This document shows positions 1 to 5,092 of a stretch of 5,092 bases of DNA, one piece after another. This DNA comes from Deltaproteobacteria bacterium (GTDB lineage: Bacteria; Desulfobacterota; Syntrophorhabdia; Syntrophorhabdales; Syntrophorhabdaceae): NCBI GenBank assembly GCA_003506795.1, contig DNYO01000344.1:1-5092 (forward strand), in the 5' to 3' direction. The notes below the pieces were generated by a model. That model had not been told where the DNA came from and ran no database searches. It saw only the letters and a list, made by a program, of their open reading frames with translations. Each line of letters starts with the position of its first letter. Position 1 is the stretch's first letter. The position numbers were made by a program, and so were the translations under genes.

Positions 1-753
1 ACCCGGGTTGAAGGCCACAACTTCGAGATACGGAAGTACCTGCTTGAATATGACAACGTCATGAACAAACAGCGCGAGACGATCTACGGGATGCGGCGCG
101 AGGTCATGAAGAATGGGGACATCCGCGAAAAACTCCTCCAAATGGTGGATGAGATCTGCGAAGACATAGTTTTTGAATGCGCTCCGGAAAAGGTGTACCC
201 CGAGGAATGGGACCTTGAATCCCTGAAGATGCGAATCTATGAGAATTTCCTCATCCATGTCGATTTTGATCTCGAAGAAGTCAAGTCACTGACACGCGAG
301 GGACTTCTCGACAGGGTACTTTCAACCGTCACATCTTTCTATGAAAGGAAGTCTCGGGATTTCGGCGATGAGGAAATGCGTGCCGTAGAGCGTTTCATAG
401 TCCTTAACTCCATCGACACGTTCTGGAAGGAACACCTCCTGTCCCTCGACCACTTGAAGGAGGGTATCGGGCTCAGAGGGTACGGGCAAAAGGATCCCTT
501 AAGGGAATATCAGCGGGAAAGTTTCGAACTTTTTCTCGATATGGTGGAAAGGGCCAAGTACGACACGGTGAGAAAAATCTTCGCCGTTCAGCCCGCGAAG
601 GAAGAGATCGAGTACCAGGAGCCGGTGATGTTCCTGAACAGGACGGATGCCCCCCCCTCGGACAACTCTGACAAAAAGGACAAAAAAGTAGGCCGTAACG
701 ATCCCTGCCCCTGCGGCAGCGGAAAAAAATACAAGAAATGCTGCGGAAGGTAA
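1..753 (+). CDS. secA: Protein translocase subunit SecA, C-terminal part (5' end outside window)
   Basis: SecA is the ATPase motor that pushes unfolded preproteins through SecYEG at the inner membrane. The frame is open from base 1, so the gene starts upstream; about 250 of the usual 850-900 residues are present. Residues 1-21 (GHNFEIRKYLLEYDNVMNKQ) are the conserved segment leading into the helical scaffold and wing region. DTFWKEHL (139-146) and LRGYGQKDP (158-166) are family signatures of the helical scaffold. A polar, Lys/Asp-rich linker (about 206-229) leads to the C-terminal SEC-C zinc site, with Cys236, Cys238, Cys247 and Cys248 in a CxC-x8-CC pattern; in E. coli this tail binds zinc and SecB (established knowledge). 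The motor domains (NBD1, NBD2, PPXD) are not in the window. The ATG at 61 is internal, not the start. There is no convincing intrinsic terminator after the TAA. Identification is near certain. Confidence 0.98.
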   Translation, partial: TRVEGHNFEIRKYLLEYDNVMNKQRETIYGMRREVMKNGDIREKLLQMVDEICEDIVFECAPEKVYPEEWDLESLKMRIYENFLIHVDFDLEEVKSLTREGLLDRVLSTVTSFYERKSRDFGDEEMRAVERFIVLNSIDTFWKEHLLSLDHLKEGIGLRGYGQKDPLREYQRESFELFLDMVERAKYDTVRKIFAVQPAKEEIEYQEPVMFLNRTDAPPSDNSDKKDKKVGRNDPCPCGSGKKYKKCCGR

Positions 754-845
754 AGACAGCTTGAATCTTTGAACCATTTGAACGGAAACACAACGGCCTG
801 ACGGTTTACCGATAAAGTCTGTTTCCTGTGGTCTTGGCTTCCGTT

Positions 846-875
846 CGTCATTCCGGCGAAGGCCGGAATCCAGGA
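846..875 (+). repeat. REP-like palindromic repeat, copy 1
   Basis: A 30-bp unit starting CGTCATTCCGGC. Bases 850-857 (ATTCCGGC) pair perfectly with 862-869 (GCCGGAAT) around a 4-nt loop GAAG. The same unit occurs at 2246-2275 and, inverted, at 2361-2390; this copy differs from those in the loop (A for C) and at one base after the stem. Similarity with copy 3 continues about 5 bp further (to 880). The style resembles dispersed extragenic palindromes such as the dRS3-type GTCATTCC repeats of Neisseria, but that comparison is from memory. It lies 93 bp after secA. There is no T-run after the stem, so it is not a classic terminator. Confidence 0.85.
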
Positions 876-979
876 AAACCTCGGGGGGGTTGAAAACCGC
901 ATGGATACAGTCTTCTTCCCTTCAGGTGACGGACCCGGTAGATTTTATCGAAACACTGCAAAACCTCAAAACCGTGATT

Positions 980-984
980 AAGGG
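980..984 (+). promoter_or_regulatory. Probable ribosome binding site of argJ
   Basis: AAGGG lies 8 nt before the ATG at 993. It supports that ATG rather than the in-frame GTG at 984-986, which overlaps this purine run and would have no site of its own. Confidence 0.6.
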
Positions 985-992
985 TGATAAGA

Positions 993-2156
993 ATGGCAAA
1001 AAATATCTCGATTAAAGGTATCGAGTTTTCGGGGATTGCTTCGGGGATCAAGCCTGAAGGACGCGATCTCGGTCTTGTCGTCTTTCGTGAGGAGATGAAC
1101 GTCCTTACTGCCTATACCCGCAACCGGGTGAAGGCGGCTCACATCCTTTATGACCGCAAAGTCGACAAAGGGACCGTAAGGGCGCTCGTCGCAAACAGCG
1201 GCTGTGCAAACGCCTGCACGGGAAAGGAAGGCATCGGCGATCTGAAGGCTATCTCAAAGGTTCTGGCACCCCTTATCAGTGCCCAACCCGACCAGGTACT
1301 CTTTGCCTGCACCGGTGTTATCGGCAAAAGGCTGCCCGTCGATTCCATCATATCCGCCCTGCCCCGCGCGGCAGGCAGCACAAAAGAGTCCGGTGTCGAC
1401 GAATTTGCCCGGGCCATCATGACGACGGATACCTATCCCAAAATCGTGCAGGCGACATGCACGGGAAAGAAAACATATAAAGTCGTTGGCGTTGCCAAGG
1501 GTTCCGGTATGATCAACCCGCTCTTTGCAACGATGCTTGCCTTCGTTTTTACCGACTTCCCGGTTTCGCCCGAAACGGTCAGGCGTGCGTTTACCCAATC
1601 CGTCAGGGACAGCTTCGAGCGCATAACCGTTGACGGGGAATGTAGTACCAACGACACGATTATGCTTTTCACCCGTCAGGGCGACGAGGACAGCCATGCC
1701 CTGGAGTCATTCAAAGAGGCCCTTGGGGCCGTACTCAAAGAGCTTTCAATGCTGGTTGTACGGGACGGCGAAGGGGCCACGAAGGTCGCCCATATTATCG
1801 TAAAAGGATCCAAAAAGAAAGAATGGGCCGAGAAGATCGCCCGGCGCATCGCCCTGTCGCCTCTCACGAAGACCGCCTTCTTCGGCAGCGATCCCAACTG
1901 GGGGCGCATAATAGCGGCGGCCGGTGACGCCGGCGTGCCCCTCAACCCCTCAAAGGTGGATATCTCCCTTCAGGGGGAAGTGATCGCGAAGGGCGGCACC
2001 GAAGTCCCCTTCGATGAGAAGGTGTTAAAAAAACTCATGGACAGGAAAGAGATATCCGTCATCGTCGATCTCAACGAAGGCAAGGCATCCTTCGACATCT
2101 ATACGACCGACCTCACCTACGACTACGTCAAGATCAATGCATCATATAGAAGTTAG
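993..2156 (+). CDS. argJ: Arginine biosynthesis protein ArgJ (ornithine acetyltransferase / glutamate N-acetyltransferase)
   Basis: ArgJ moves the acetyl group from N-acetylornithine to glutamate, giving ornithine and N-acetylglutamate in the cyclic arginine pathway in the cytosol; some members also use acetyl-CoA. The 387-residue length fits the family. Visible motifs: SGCANACTG (about 68-76), ACTGVIGKRLP (about 105-115, the oxyanion-hole Thr-Gly region), KGSGMINPLFATMLAF with the self-cleavage site between Ala179 and nucleophile Thr180, DGECSTNDT, DGEGATKVAHI, TKTAFFGSDPNWGRI and the usual C-terminus YVKINASYRS. The chain should therefore split into an alpha part (1-179) and a beta part (180-387). 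Whether it is bifunctional cannot be read from sequence alone. I chose ATG 993 over GTG 984 because the protein then begins MAKNISIKGIEFSG like relatives and has a ribosome site. The gene is intact. Its TAG stop (2154-2156) touches the left end of a repeat element. No firm promoter was found in the 239-bp spacer before it. Confidence 0.97.
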   Translation: MAKNISIKGIEFSGIASGIKPEGRDLGLVVFREEMNVLTAYTRNRVKAAHILYDRKVDKGTVRALVANSGCANACTGKEGIGDLKAISKVLAPLISAQPDQVLFACTGVIGKRLPVDSIISALPRAAGSTKESGVDEFARAIMTTDTYPKIVQATCTGKKTYKVVGVAKGSGMINPLFATMLAFVFTDFPVSPETVRRAFTQSVRDSFERITVDGECSTNDTIMLFTRQGDEDSHALESFKEALGAVLKELSMLVVRDGEGATKVAHIIVKGSKKKEWAEKIARRIALSPLTKTAFFGSDPNWGRIIAAAGDAGVPLNPSKVDISLQGEVIAKGGTEVPFDEKVLKKLMDRKEISVIVDLNEGKASFDIYTTDLTYDYVKINASYRS

Positions 2157-2218
2157 AGACGGGTCATGGGTAATGGGTTATAGGTTATAGGCTTTTTCCC
2201 ACATCTGTCCAAAATAAT
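2156..2218 (+). repeat. Left terminal inverted repeat with heptamer array
   Basis: Inverted partner of 2502-2564. Bases 2161-2191 are an imperfect tandem array with a strict 7-nt period (GGGTCAT, GGGTAAT, GGGTTAT, AGGTTAT, then AGG). The inner end is CTGTCCAAAATAAT at 2205-2218. Its first base is the G of the argJ TAG stop codon. Confidence 0.85.
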
Positions 2219-2220
2219 GT

Positions 2221-2234
2221 AAAGATCGATCTTT
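2221..2234. repeat. Perfect 14-bp palindrome
   Basis: AAAGATCGATCTTT is its own reverse complement. It sits between the left terminal repeat and the REP-like pair. It could be a protein-binding site or just part of the repeat's architecture; no matching copy exists on the right side of the element. Confidence 0.6.
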
Positions 2235-2245
2235 CTCCGAGCTTC

Positions 2246-2275
2246 CGTCATTCCGGCGCAGGCCGGAAACCAGGA
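2246..2275 (+). repeat. REP-like palindromic repeat, copy 2
   Basis: The stem TTCCGGC (2251-2257) pairs with GCCGGAA (2262-2268) around loop GCAG. It matches the reverse complement of 2361-2390 at 29 of 30 bases, forming an inverted pair with an 85-bp spacer, similar in layout to paired REPs (REPIN-type arrangements) in other bacteria. Confidence 0.85.
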
Positions 2276-2360
2276 GAGACCACGGATAAGGAATCATCAT
2301 ACGAAGGGATATCCAACTGTTCTCTTTAAACATGTACGCTGTCTGTTGTATGAATGGTTT

Positions 2361-2390
2361 TCCTGGCTTCCGGCCTGCGCCGGAATGACG
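2361..2390 (-). repeat. REP-like palindromic repeat, copy 3 (inverted)
   Basis: This is the reverse-oriented partner of copy 2, with a single mismatch over 30 bp and the same loop bases. Read on the - strand it continues as AAACC (to 2356), exactly as copy 1 does at 876-880, so the repeated unit is about 35 bp in these two copies. Confidence 0.85.
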
Positions 2391-2469
2391 AATAGAGAAA
2401 CTTGGAATGATGAACTGCGAGATAAGGCAAACCTGGTTTTGAAATGCGGGATCTACCTGTCTTGAATCA

Positions 2470-2489
2470 TTGCTTTATAAACAAAGCAA
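2470..2489. repeat. Small hairpin inside the element
   Basis: TTGCTTT (2470-2476) pairs perfectly with AAAGCAA (2483-2489) around a 6-nt loop. It lies 12 bp inside the right terminal repeat. There is no T-run after it, so it is not read as a terminator. Confidence 0.5.
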
Positions 2490-2501
2490 CCCGAGAAATG
2501 A

Positions 2502-2564
2502 ATTATTTTGGACAGCAGTGGGCTTTTTCCCATTACCCAACACCTATTACCCATCACCCGTCTC
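2502..2564 (-). repeat. Right terminal inverted repeat with heptamer array
   Basis: Inverted partner of 2156-2218. Read on the - strand, bases 2559 down to 2529 are again 7-nt units (GGGTGAT, GGGTAAT, AGGTGTT, GGGTAAT, then GGG). The inner end is ATTATTTTGGACAG at 2502-2515. From its outer edge to kdsB (2565-2731) the sequence is AT-rich at first and then GC-rich, with no gene seen. Confidence 0.85.
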
Positions 2565-2691
2565 ATTATAATTATCTGTTCCACATATGGATCACAAAAC
2601 CTTGTTGCCTGTAATTTCATACACCAATATAAGACATTCAAACTAACCCCGGAGTTGTTTTACCTTGATATCCGGAGCCCGGCGGCGCCTC

Positions 2692-2720
2692 TTTCCTTTC
2701 ACGCTTCTATCCTGTATAAT
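2692..2720 (+). promoter_or_regulatory. Candidate sigma70-type promoter of kdsB
   Basis: A perfect TATAAT at 2715-2720 is preceded 17 bp upstream by a poor -35 match (TTTCCT, 2692-2697, 3 of 6). A TG lies directly before the -10 box, although a true extended -10 has one more base between. Transcription would begin near 2727, only about 5 nt before the kdsB ATG. Confidence 0.5.
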
Positions 2721-2731
2721 GTTCGCATCCA

Positions 2732-3463
2732 ATGGAAAAGCTCATCGTTATACCCGCGCGATACGAATCGACAAGGCTTCCCGGAAAACCCCTCCTTGAG
2801 ATCGCCGGCAAGCCCCTTATACGCCTGGTTTATGAACGCGCCGGCGAATCCCGGCTGAAGGACCGGATTATCGTCGCGACCGACGATGAGCGCATCGCGG
2901 AAGCAGTCTCGTCCTTCGGTGCCGAGGCGGTCATGACAAGCCCCTCCTGCAGGAGCGGGACCGACAGGGTGTTTGAGGCCATAAAGGAAATGGAGGCTGA
3001 CATCATCATCAACCTCCAGGGTGACGAACCCTTTATTCGACCCGATATGGCAGACCTGCTCTTTTCGGTAATGGAGAAAGAGGACCTCGATATGGCCACC
3101 CTCTGTTGTCCCATTGCCAACGATAAAGAGTATCACGACCCTAACACGGTGAAGGTCGTCCTCGACAGACATGGTTTCGCCCTCTACTTTTCCCGGTCAC
3201 CCATCCCCTACCTCAGGAACAGTTCCAACAGGCCCCTGCTTTACAAGCATATCGGCATCTATGCATTTAAACGGGACTTCCTGGAGCGCTTTGTAGCGAT
3301 GCCAAAGAGCAGGCTCGAAGAGATGGAATCCCTTGAACAGCTTCGTGTCCTCGAGAACGGCTTCAGGATAAGGGTGCTCACCACCCACTATGACGGGTTC
3401 GGTATAGATACACTGGCCGATCTCGAACGGGCCAGACTCGTCCTCGACAGAAAGATAATGTGA
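2732..3463 (+). CDS. kdsB: 3-deoxy-manno-octulosonate cytidylyltransferase (CMP-Kdo synthetase)
   Basis: KdsB activates Kdo with CTP to give CMP-Kdo and pyrophosphate in the cytosol; Kdo transferase then adds Kdo to lipid A, so the gene marks an LPS-bearing outer membrane. The 243-residue length is normal. Motifs: PARYESTRLPGKPL (8-21, nucleotide-binding loop), IVATDDERI (47-55), SGTDRVFEA (75-83), NLQGDEPFI (94-102, containing Asp98), ALYFSRSPIPY, HIGIYAFKRDFLERF, LEQLRVLENG and GIDTLADLERAR (224-235, containing Asp226). The two Asp motifs are the known metal-binding sites of the family. The start is fixed: an in-frame TAA at 2717-2719 leaves no earlier start codon, and the protein begins directly before the conserved IPAR motif. 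Unusually, no Shine-Dalgarno sequence precedes the ATG. It is followed 7 bp later by an intrinsic terminator and is probably transcribed alone. Confidence 0.98.
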   Translation: MEKLIVIPARYESTRLPGKPLLEIAGKPLIRLVYERAGESRLKDRIIVATDDERIAEAVSSFGAEAVMTSPSCRSGTDRVFEAIKEMEADIIINLQGDEPFIRPDMADLLFSVMEKEDLDMATLCCPIANDKEYHDPNTVKVVLDRHGFALYFSRSPIPYLRNSSNRPLLYKHIGIYAFKRDFLERFVAMPKSRLEEMESLEQLRVLENGFRIRVLTTHYDGFGIDTLADLERARLVLDRKIM

Positions 3464-3470
3464 CTCCCCT

Positions 3471-3499
3471 TCCTGCCCCGGGCAGGGTTTATTTTTATT
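3471..3499 (+). terminator. Intrinsic terminator after kdsB
   Basis: CCTGCC (3472-3477) pairs with GGCAGG (3481-3486) around a 3-nt loop, with a possible extra T-G pair at the base. A T-rich run broken by two A's follows (3488-3499). It begins 7 bp after the stop and separates kdsB from the KaiC-family gene. Confidence 0.85.
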
Positions 3500-3595
3500 C
3501 CATTTCATCGTTGTTCCGGCAATATCGAACCATGGTGAACCTTCTATGGGCTGATATTTCAGGAGTCTATGTGTAACGATCGAGAATGGTTTTGC

Positions 3596-3624
3596 TTTAC
3601 AAATGAAAAGGCTAGTCGTAAAAT
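3596..3624 (+). promoter_or_regulatory. Predicted sigma70-type promoter of the kaiC-like gene
   Basis: TTTACA (3596-3601) and TAAAAT (3619-3624) each match the consensus at 5 of 6 positions and are exactly 17 bp apart. Transcription would start near 3631, giving a leader of about 90 nt. It stands downstream of the kdsB terminator, as expected for an independent transcription unit. Confidence 0.6.
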
Positions 3625-3642
3625 CACAATGACAAATAGTCT

Positions 3643-3669
3643 TCGCGAATTGCCCTGCAAGGCTCGCGA
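3643..3669 (+). promoter_or_regulatory. Leader hairpin upstream of the kaiC-like gene
   Basis: TCGCGA at 3643-3648 pairs with TCGCGA at 3664-3669, with a second small TTGC/GCAA stem possible inside the 15-nt loop. Since each arm is itself palindromic, the pair could equally be two copies of a protein-binding site 21 bp apart (two helical turns). No riboswitch class is recognised. Confidence 0.35.
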
Positions 3670-3706
3670 CGTAAGTAATCTTCACCTGCGCAAAATCCAC
3701 TATCAT

Positions 3707-3712
3707 AGGGGG
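3707..3712 (+). promoter_or_regulatory. Ribosome binding site deciding the GTG start
   Basis: AGGGGG lies 9 nt before GTG 3722. The nearby ATG at 3715 is too close to it and in a different frame, so this site supports the GTG start. Confidence 0.65.
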
Positions 3713-3721
3713 TAATGGATT

Positions 3722-5092
3722 GTGAAAGTACGAAAAGCCGCTTCGCACACTCTTCAGCTTGAAAAATGTCCCACCGGCATCACCGGCCTTGACGAGATCA
3801 CCAAAGGTGGATTGCCGAGAGGTCGGCCCACTCTCGTTGCAGGAGGCGCAGGCTCCGGCAAGACTCTTCTTGCCCTTGAGTTCCTCGTAAGGGGTGCGAC
3901 CTTGTACGACGAGCCAGGCGTCTTCATGGCCTTCGAGGAGACGGTTCCTGAATTAGCCACAAACGTAAACTCCCTGGGGTTCGATCTCACGGGTCTCGCA
4001 AAGCGGAAAAAGCTCGCTATCGATTACGTCTACATCGAGCGCTCCGAGATCGAAGAGACAGGAGAGTATGATTTAGAAGGGCTCTTCATCAGGCTCGGCC
4101 ATGCCATCGATACTATAAAGGCGAAGCGCGTCGTCCTCGATACCCTGGAGGTCCTCTTCGCGGGTCTCCCGAACGAATCGATCCTGAGAGCGGAGCTGAG
4201 AAGGCTCTTCCGCTTCCTCAAGGAAAAACGTGTGACCGCCATCGTGACCGCGGAGAGAGGCATCGACCGATTCACCCGCCACGGCCTCGAAGAATACGTG
4301 GCGGACTGCGTGATTCTCCTGGATCACAGGGTCACCGAACAGATATCCACACGACGCCTGAGGGTCGCCAAGTACCGGGGCTCCTCTCACGGAACCAATG
4401 AGTACCCTTTCCTCATCGATCAGGAAGGCGTCTCAATACTTCCCGTCACCTCTCTCGGCCTTGACCATGGCGTGTCATCGAAGAGGATATCGACCGGCAT
4501 AGACCGGCTCGACGCCATGTTCGGCGGCAAGGGTTACTTCCGGGGGTCGAGCATCCTTGTCTCCGGTAGTGCGGGCACGGGGAAATCGACCATGGCCGCC
4601 CACTTCGCGGAGGCTGCGTGCAAACGCGGCGAACGGTGCATGTATCTCGCCTTCGAAGAATCCCCTCAACAGCTTGTAAGAAACATGAGCTCCGTGGGGA
4701 TCGGCCTCAAACCATTTGTCGACAGGAAGCTCCTCCTCATCCGCTCGGAGCGGCCCACTTTCACAGGTCTCGAAATGCACCTCGTTGACATAATGAAGCT
4801 CGTGAATACCTTTGACCCGCAGGTGGTGGTAATGGACCCGGTCACGAACCTCATCTCCGTGGGTCTCGCCCCCGATGTGAAAGCCGTGCTGACCCGCCTC
4901 ATCGATTTTCTGAAAACCCGGCAGGTCACGACGCTCCTTACAAGCCTCACCACGGGAGGCAGCTCCACGGAGCAGACCGACGTAGGTGTCTCCTCCCTCA
5001 TGGATACCTGGGTCGTTCTTAAGGACATCGAGGGGGACGGAGAGCGTAACCGCGGGATCTCTATCGTCAAGTCCCGCGGCATGGCCCACTCC
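3722..5092 (+). CDS. KaiC-family circadian-clock-type ATPase with two RecA-like domains (3' end outside window)
   Basis: KaiC proteins are hexameric ATPases with two RecA-like lobes; in cyanobacteria KaiC is the clock core, while roles elsewhere are less settled. The visible 457 codons cover most of a roughly 500-residue protein. Lobe CI: GGAGSGKT (41-48, Walker A), FEET with catalytic-type Glu72/Glu73, VVLDTLEVLF with Walker B Asp140, then VAKYRGSSHGTNEYPF. Lobe CII: GSAGTGKS (282-289), FEES with Glu312/Glu313, VVVMDP with Asp372, and KSRGMAHS at the window end. The phosphosite region reads EQTDVGVSSLMDT: Ser424 and Ser425 align with Ser431/Thr432 of the Synechococcus protein, and Thr419 with its Thr426. 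GTG 3722 is the first possible start after an in-frame TAA (3713-3715). No kaiA or kaiB is in view. The family call is very sure; a clock function is inference only. Confidence 0.95.
   Translation, partial: MKVRKAASHTLQLEKCPTGITGLDEITKGGLPRGRPTLVAGGAGSGKTLLALEFLVRGATLYDEPGVFMAFEETVPELATNVNSLGFDLTGLAKRKKLAIDYVYIERSEIEETGEYDLEGLFIRLGHAIDTIKAKRVVLDTLEVLFAGLPNESILRAELRRLFRFLKEKRVTAIVTAERGIDRFTRHGLEEYVADCVILLDHRVTEQISTRRLRVAKYRGSSHGTNEYPFLIDQEGVSILPVTSLGLDHGVSSKRISTGIDRLDAMFGGKGYFRGSSILVSGSAGTGKSTMAAHFAEAACKRGERCMYLAFEESPQQLVRNMSSVGIGLKPFVDRKLLLIRSERPTFTGLEMHLVDIMKLVNTFDPQVVVMDPVTNLISVGLAPDVKAVLTRLIDFLKTRQVTTLLTSLTTGGSSTEQTDVGVSSLMDTWVVLKDIEGDGERNRGISIVKSRGMAHS

Larger units (their letters stand above)
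2156..2564. mobile_element. MITE-like non-autonomous element with 63-bp terminal inverted repeats
   Basis: This 409-bp block has matching inverted ends: 2156-2218 pairs with 2502-2564 over 63 bp without gaps, 48 of 63 identical by hand count. The outer 9 bp (GAGACGGGT / ACCCGTCTC) and the inner 14 bp (CTGTCCAAAATAAT and its complement) are perfect. Nested inside is an inverted pair of REP-like repeats (2246-2275 and 2361-2390), a 14-bp palindrome (2221-2234) and a small hairpin (2470-2489). No open frame in it looks like a real gene and there is no transposase, so any movement would need help from elsewhere. No firm target duplication is seen; TTA at 2153-2155 and 2566-2568 is a weak candidate, one base off the right end. 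It accounts for most of the 575-bp gap between argJ and kdsB. The element's family is not one I recognise; a structural or regulatory repeat that does not move remains possible. Confidence 0.65.

Noticed and set aside
846..875. REP-like stem as the secA terminator
   Set aside because: No T-run follows the stem and the same sequence occurs in both orientations elsewhere, so repeat identity explains it better.
984..992. Upstream in-frame GTG start for argJ
   Set aside because: It overlaps the AAGGG ribosome site, has no site of its own, and adds three residues not expected before the MAKNISIKG start.
2161..2191. Short spaced repeats considered as a CRISPR array
   Set aside because: The units are 7 nt in direct tandem without spacers, which does not fit CRISPR.
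2567..2572. TATAAT just outside the right terminal repeat as a second kdsB promoter
   Set aside because: There is no acceptable -35 at 16-18 bp, and the AT-rich surroundings make a chance match likely.
2453..2641. 62-codon frame on the - strand across the right terminal repeat
   Set aside because: The product mostly translates the heptamer array and terminal repeat, with no ribosome site or protein-like composition.
2508..2858. 116-codon + frame covering the spacer and the start of kdsB
   Set aside because: It begins inside the terminal repeat and overlaps kdsB by about 127 bp in another frame; the kdsB frame has unmistakable motifs.
4475..5089. Long open frame on the - strand (about 204 codons)
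   Set aside because: It lies fully inside the clear KaiC-family gene; its His/Arg/Glu-rich product shows no family motif and is the usual antisense shadow of a GC-rich gene.

Overview
The window looks like a chromosomal segment of a Gram-negative, LPS-making bacterium. It holds a CMP-Kdo synthetase gene (lipid A/core biosynthesis), a SecA with a C-terminal zinc-binding tail, and moderately GC-rich coding sequence with pale, repeat-rich spacers. A member of the former Deltaproteobacteria (Desulfobacterota-like, syntroph or sulfate-reducer type) would fit, but that placement is inference from gene content and repeat style, not a phylogenetic result. All four genes lie on the + strand.

Layout: (1) positions 1-753 are the last 250 codons of secA, the preprotein translocase ATPase. 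(2) Positions 754-992 are a spacer with one copy of a short palindromic REP-like repeat. (3) Positions 993-2156 are a complete argJ (glutamate N-acetyltransferase, arginine synthesis). (4) Positions 2157-2731 are a 575-bp gene-free stretch. Most of it is one symmetric structure at 2156-2564: 63-bp imperfect terminal inverted repeats carrying GGGTAAT-type heptamer arrays surround an inverted pair of the same REP-like repeat. It looks like a non-autonomous, MITE-like element inserted exactly at the argJ stop codon. (5) Positions 2732-3463 are a complete kdsB, whose likely -10 box is so close to the ATG that the transcript would be almost leaderless; a clear intrinsic terminator follows. (6) Positions 3500-3721 hold a good sigma70-type promoter and a short leader with a hairpin. 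(7) Positions 3722-5092 are the first 457 codons of a double-domain KaiC-family ATPase, cut by the window end.

The genes do not form one pathway. secA (secretion), argJ (arginine) and kdsB (LPS) are housekeeping genes separated by spacers of about 240 to 575 bp, so they are probably separate transcription units. The KaiC homologue is the accessory part: it has its own promoter downstream of the kdsB terminator, both Walker A motifs, both catalytic Glu pairs, and a Ser-Ser pair where the cyanobacterial clock protein has its Ser-Thr phosphorylation sites. No kaiA or kaiB is visible; the downstream neighbourhood lies outside the window.

The most unusual material is the nested inverted-repeat element between argJ and kdsB. 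I recognise its parts as repeat classes but not as a named family.
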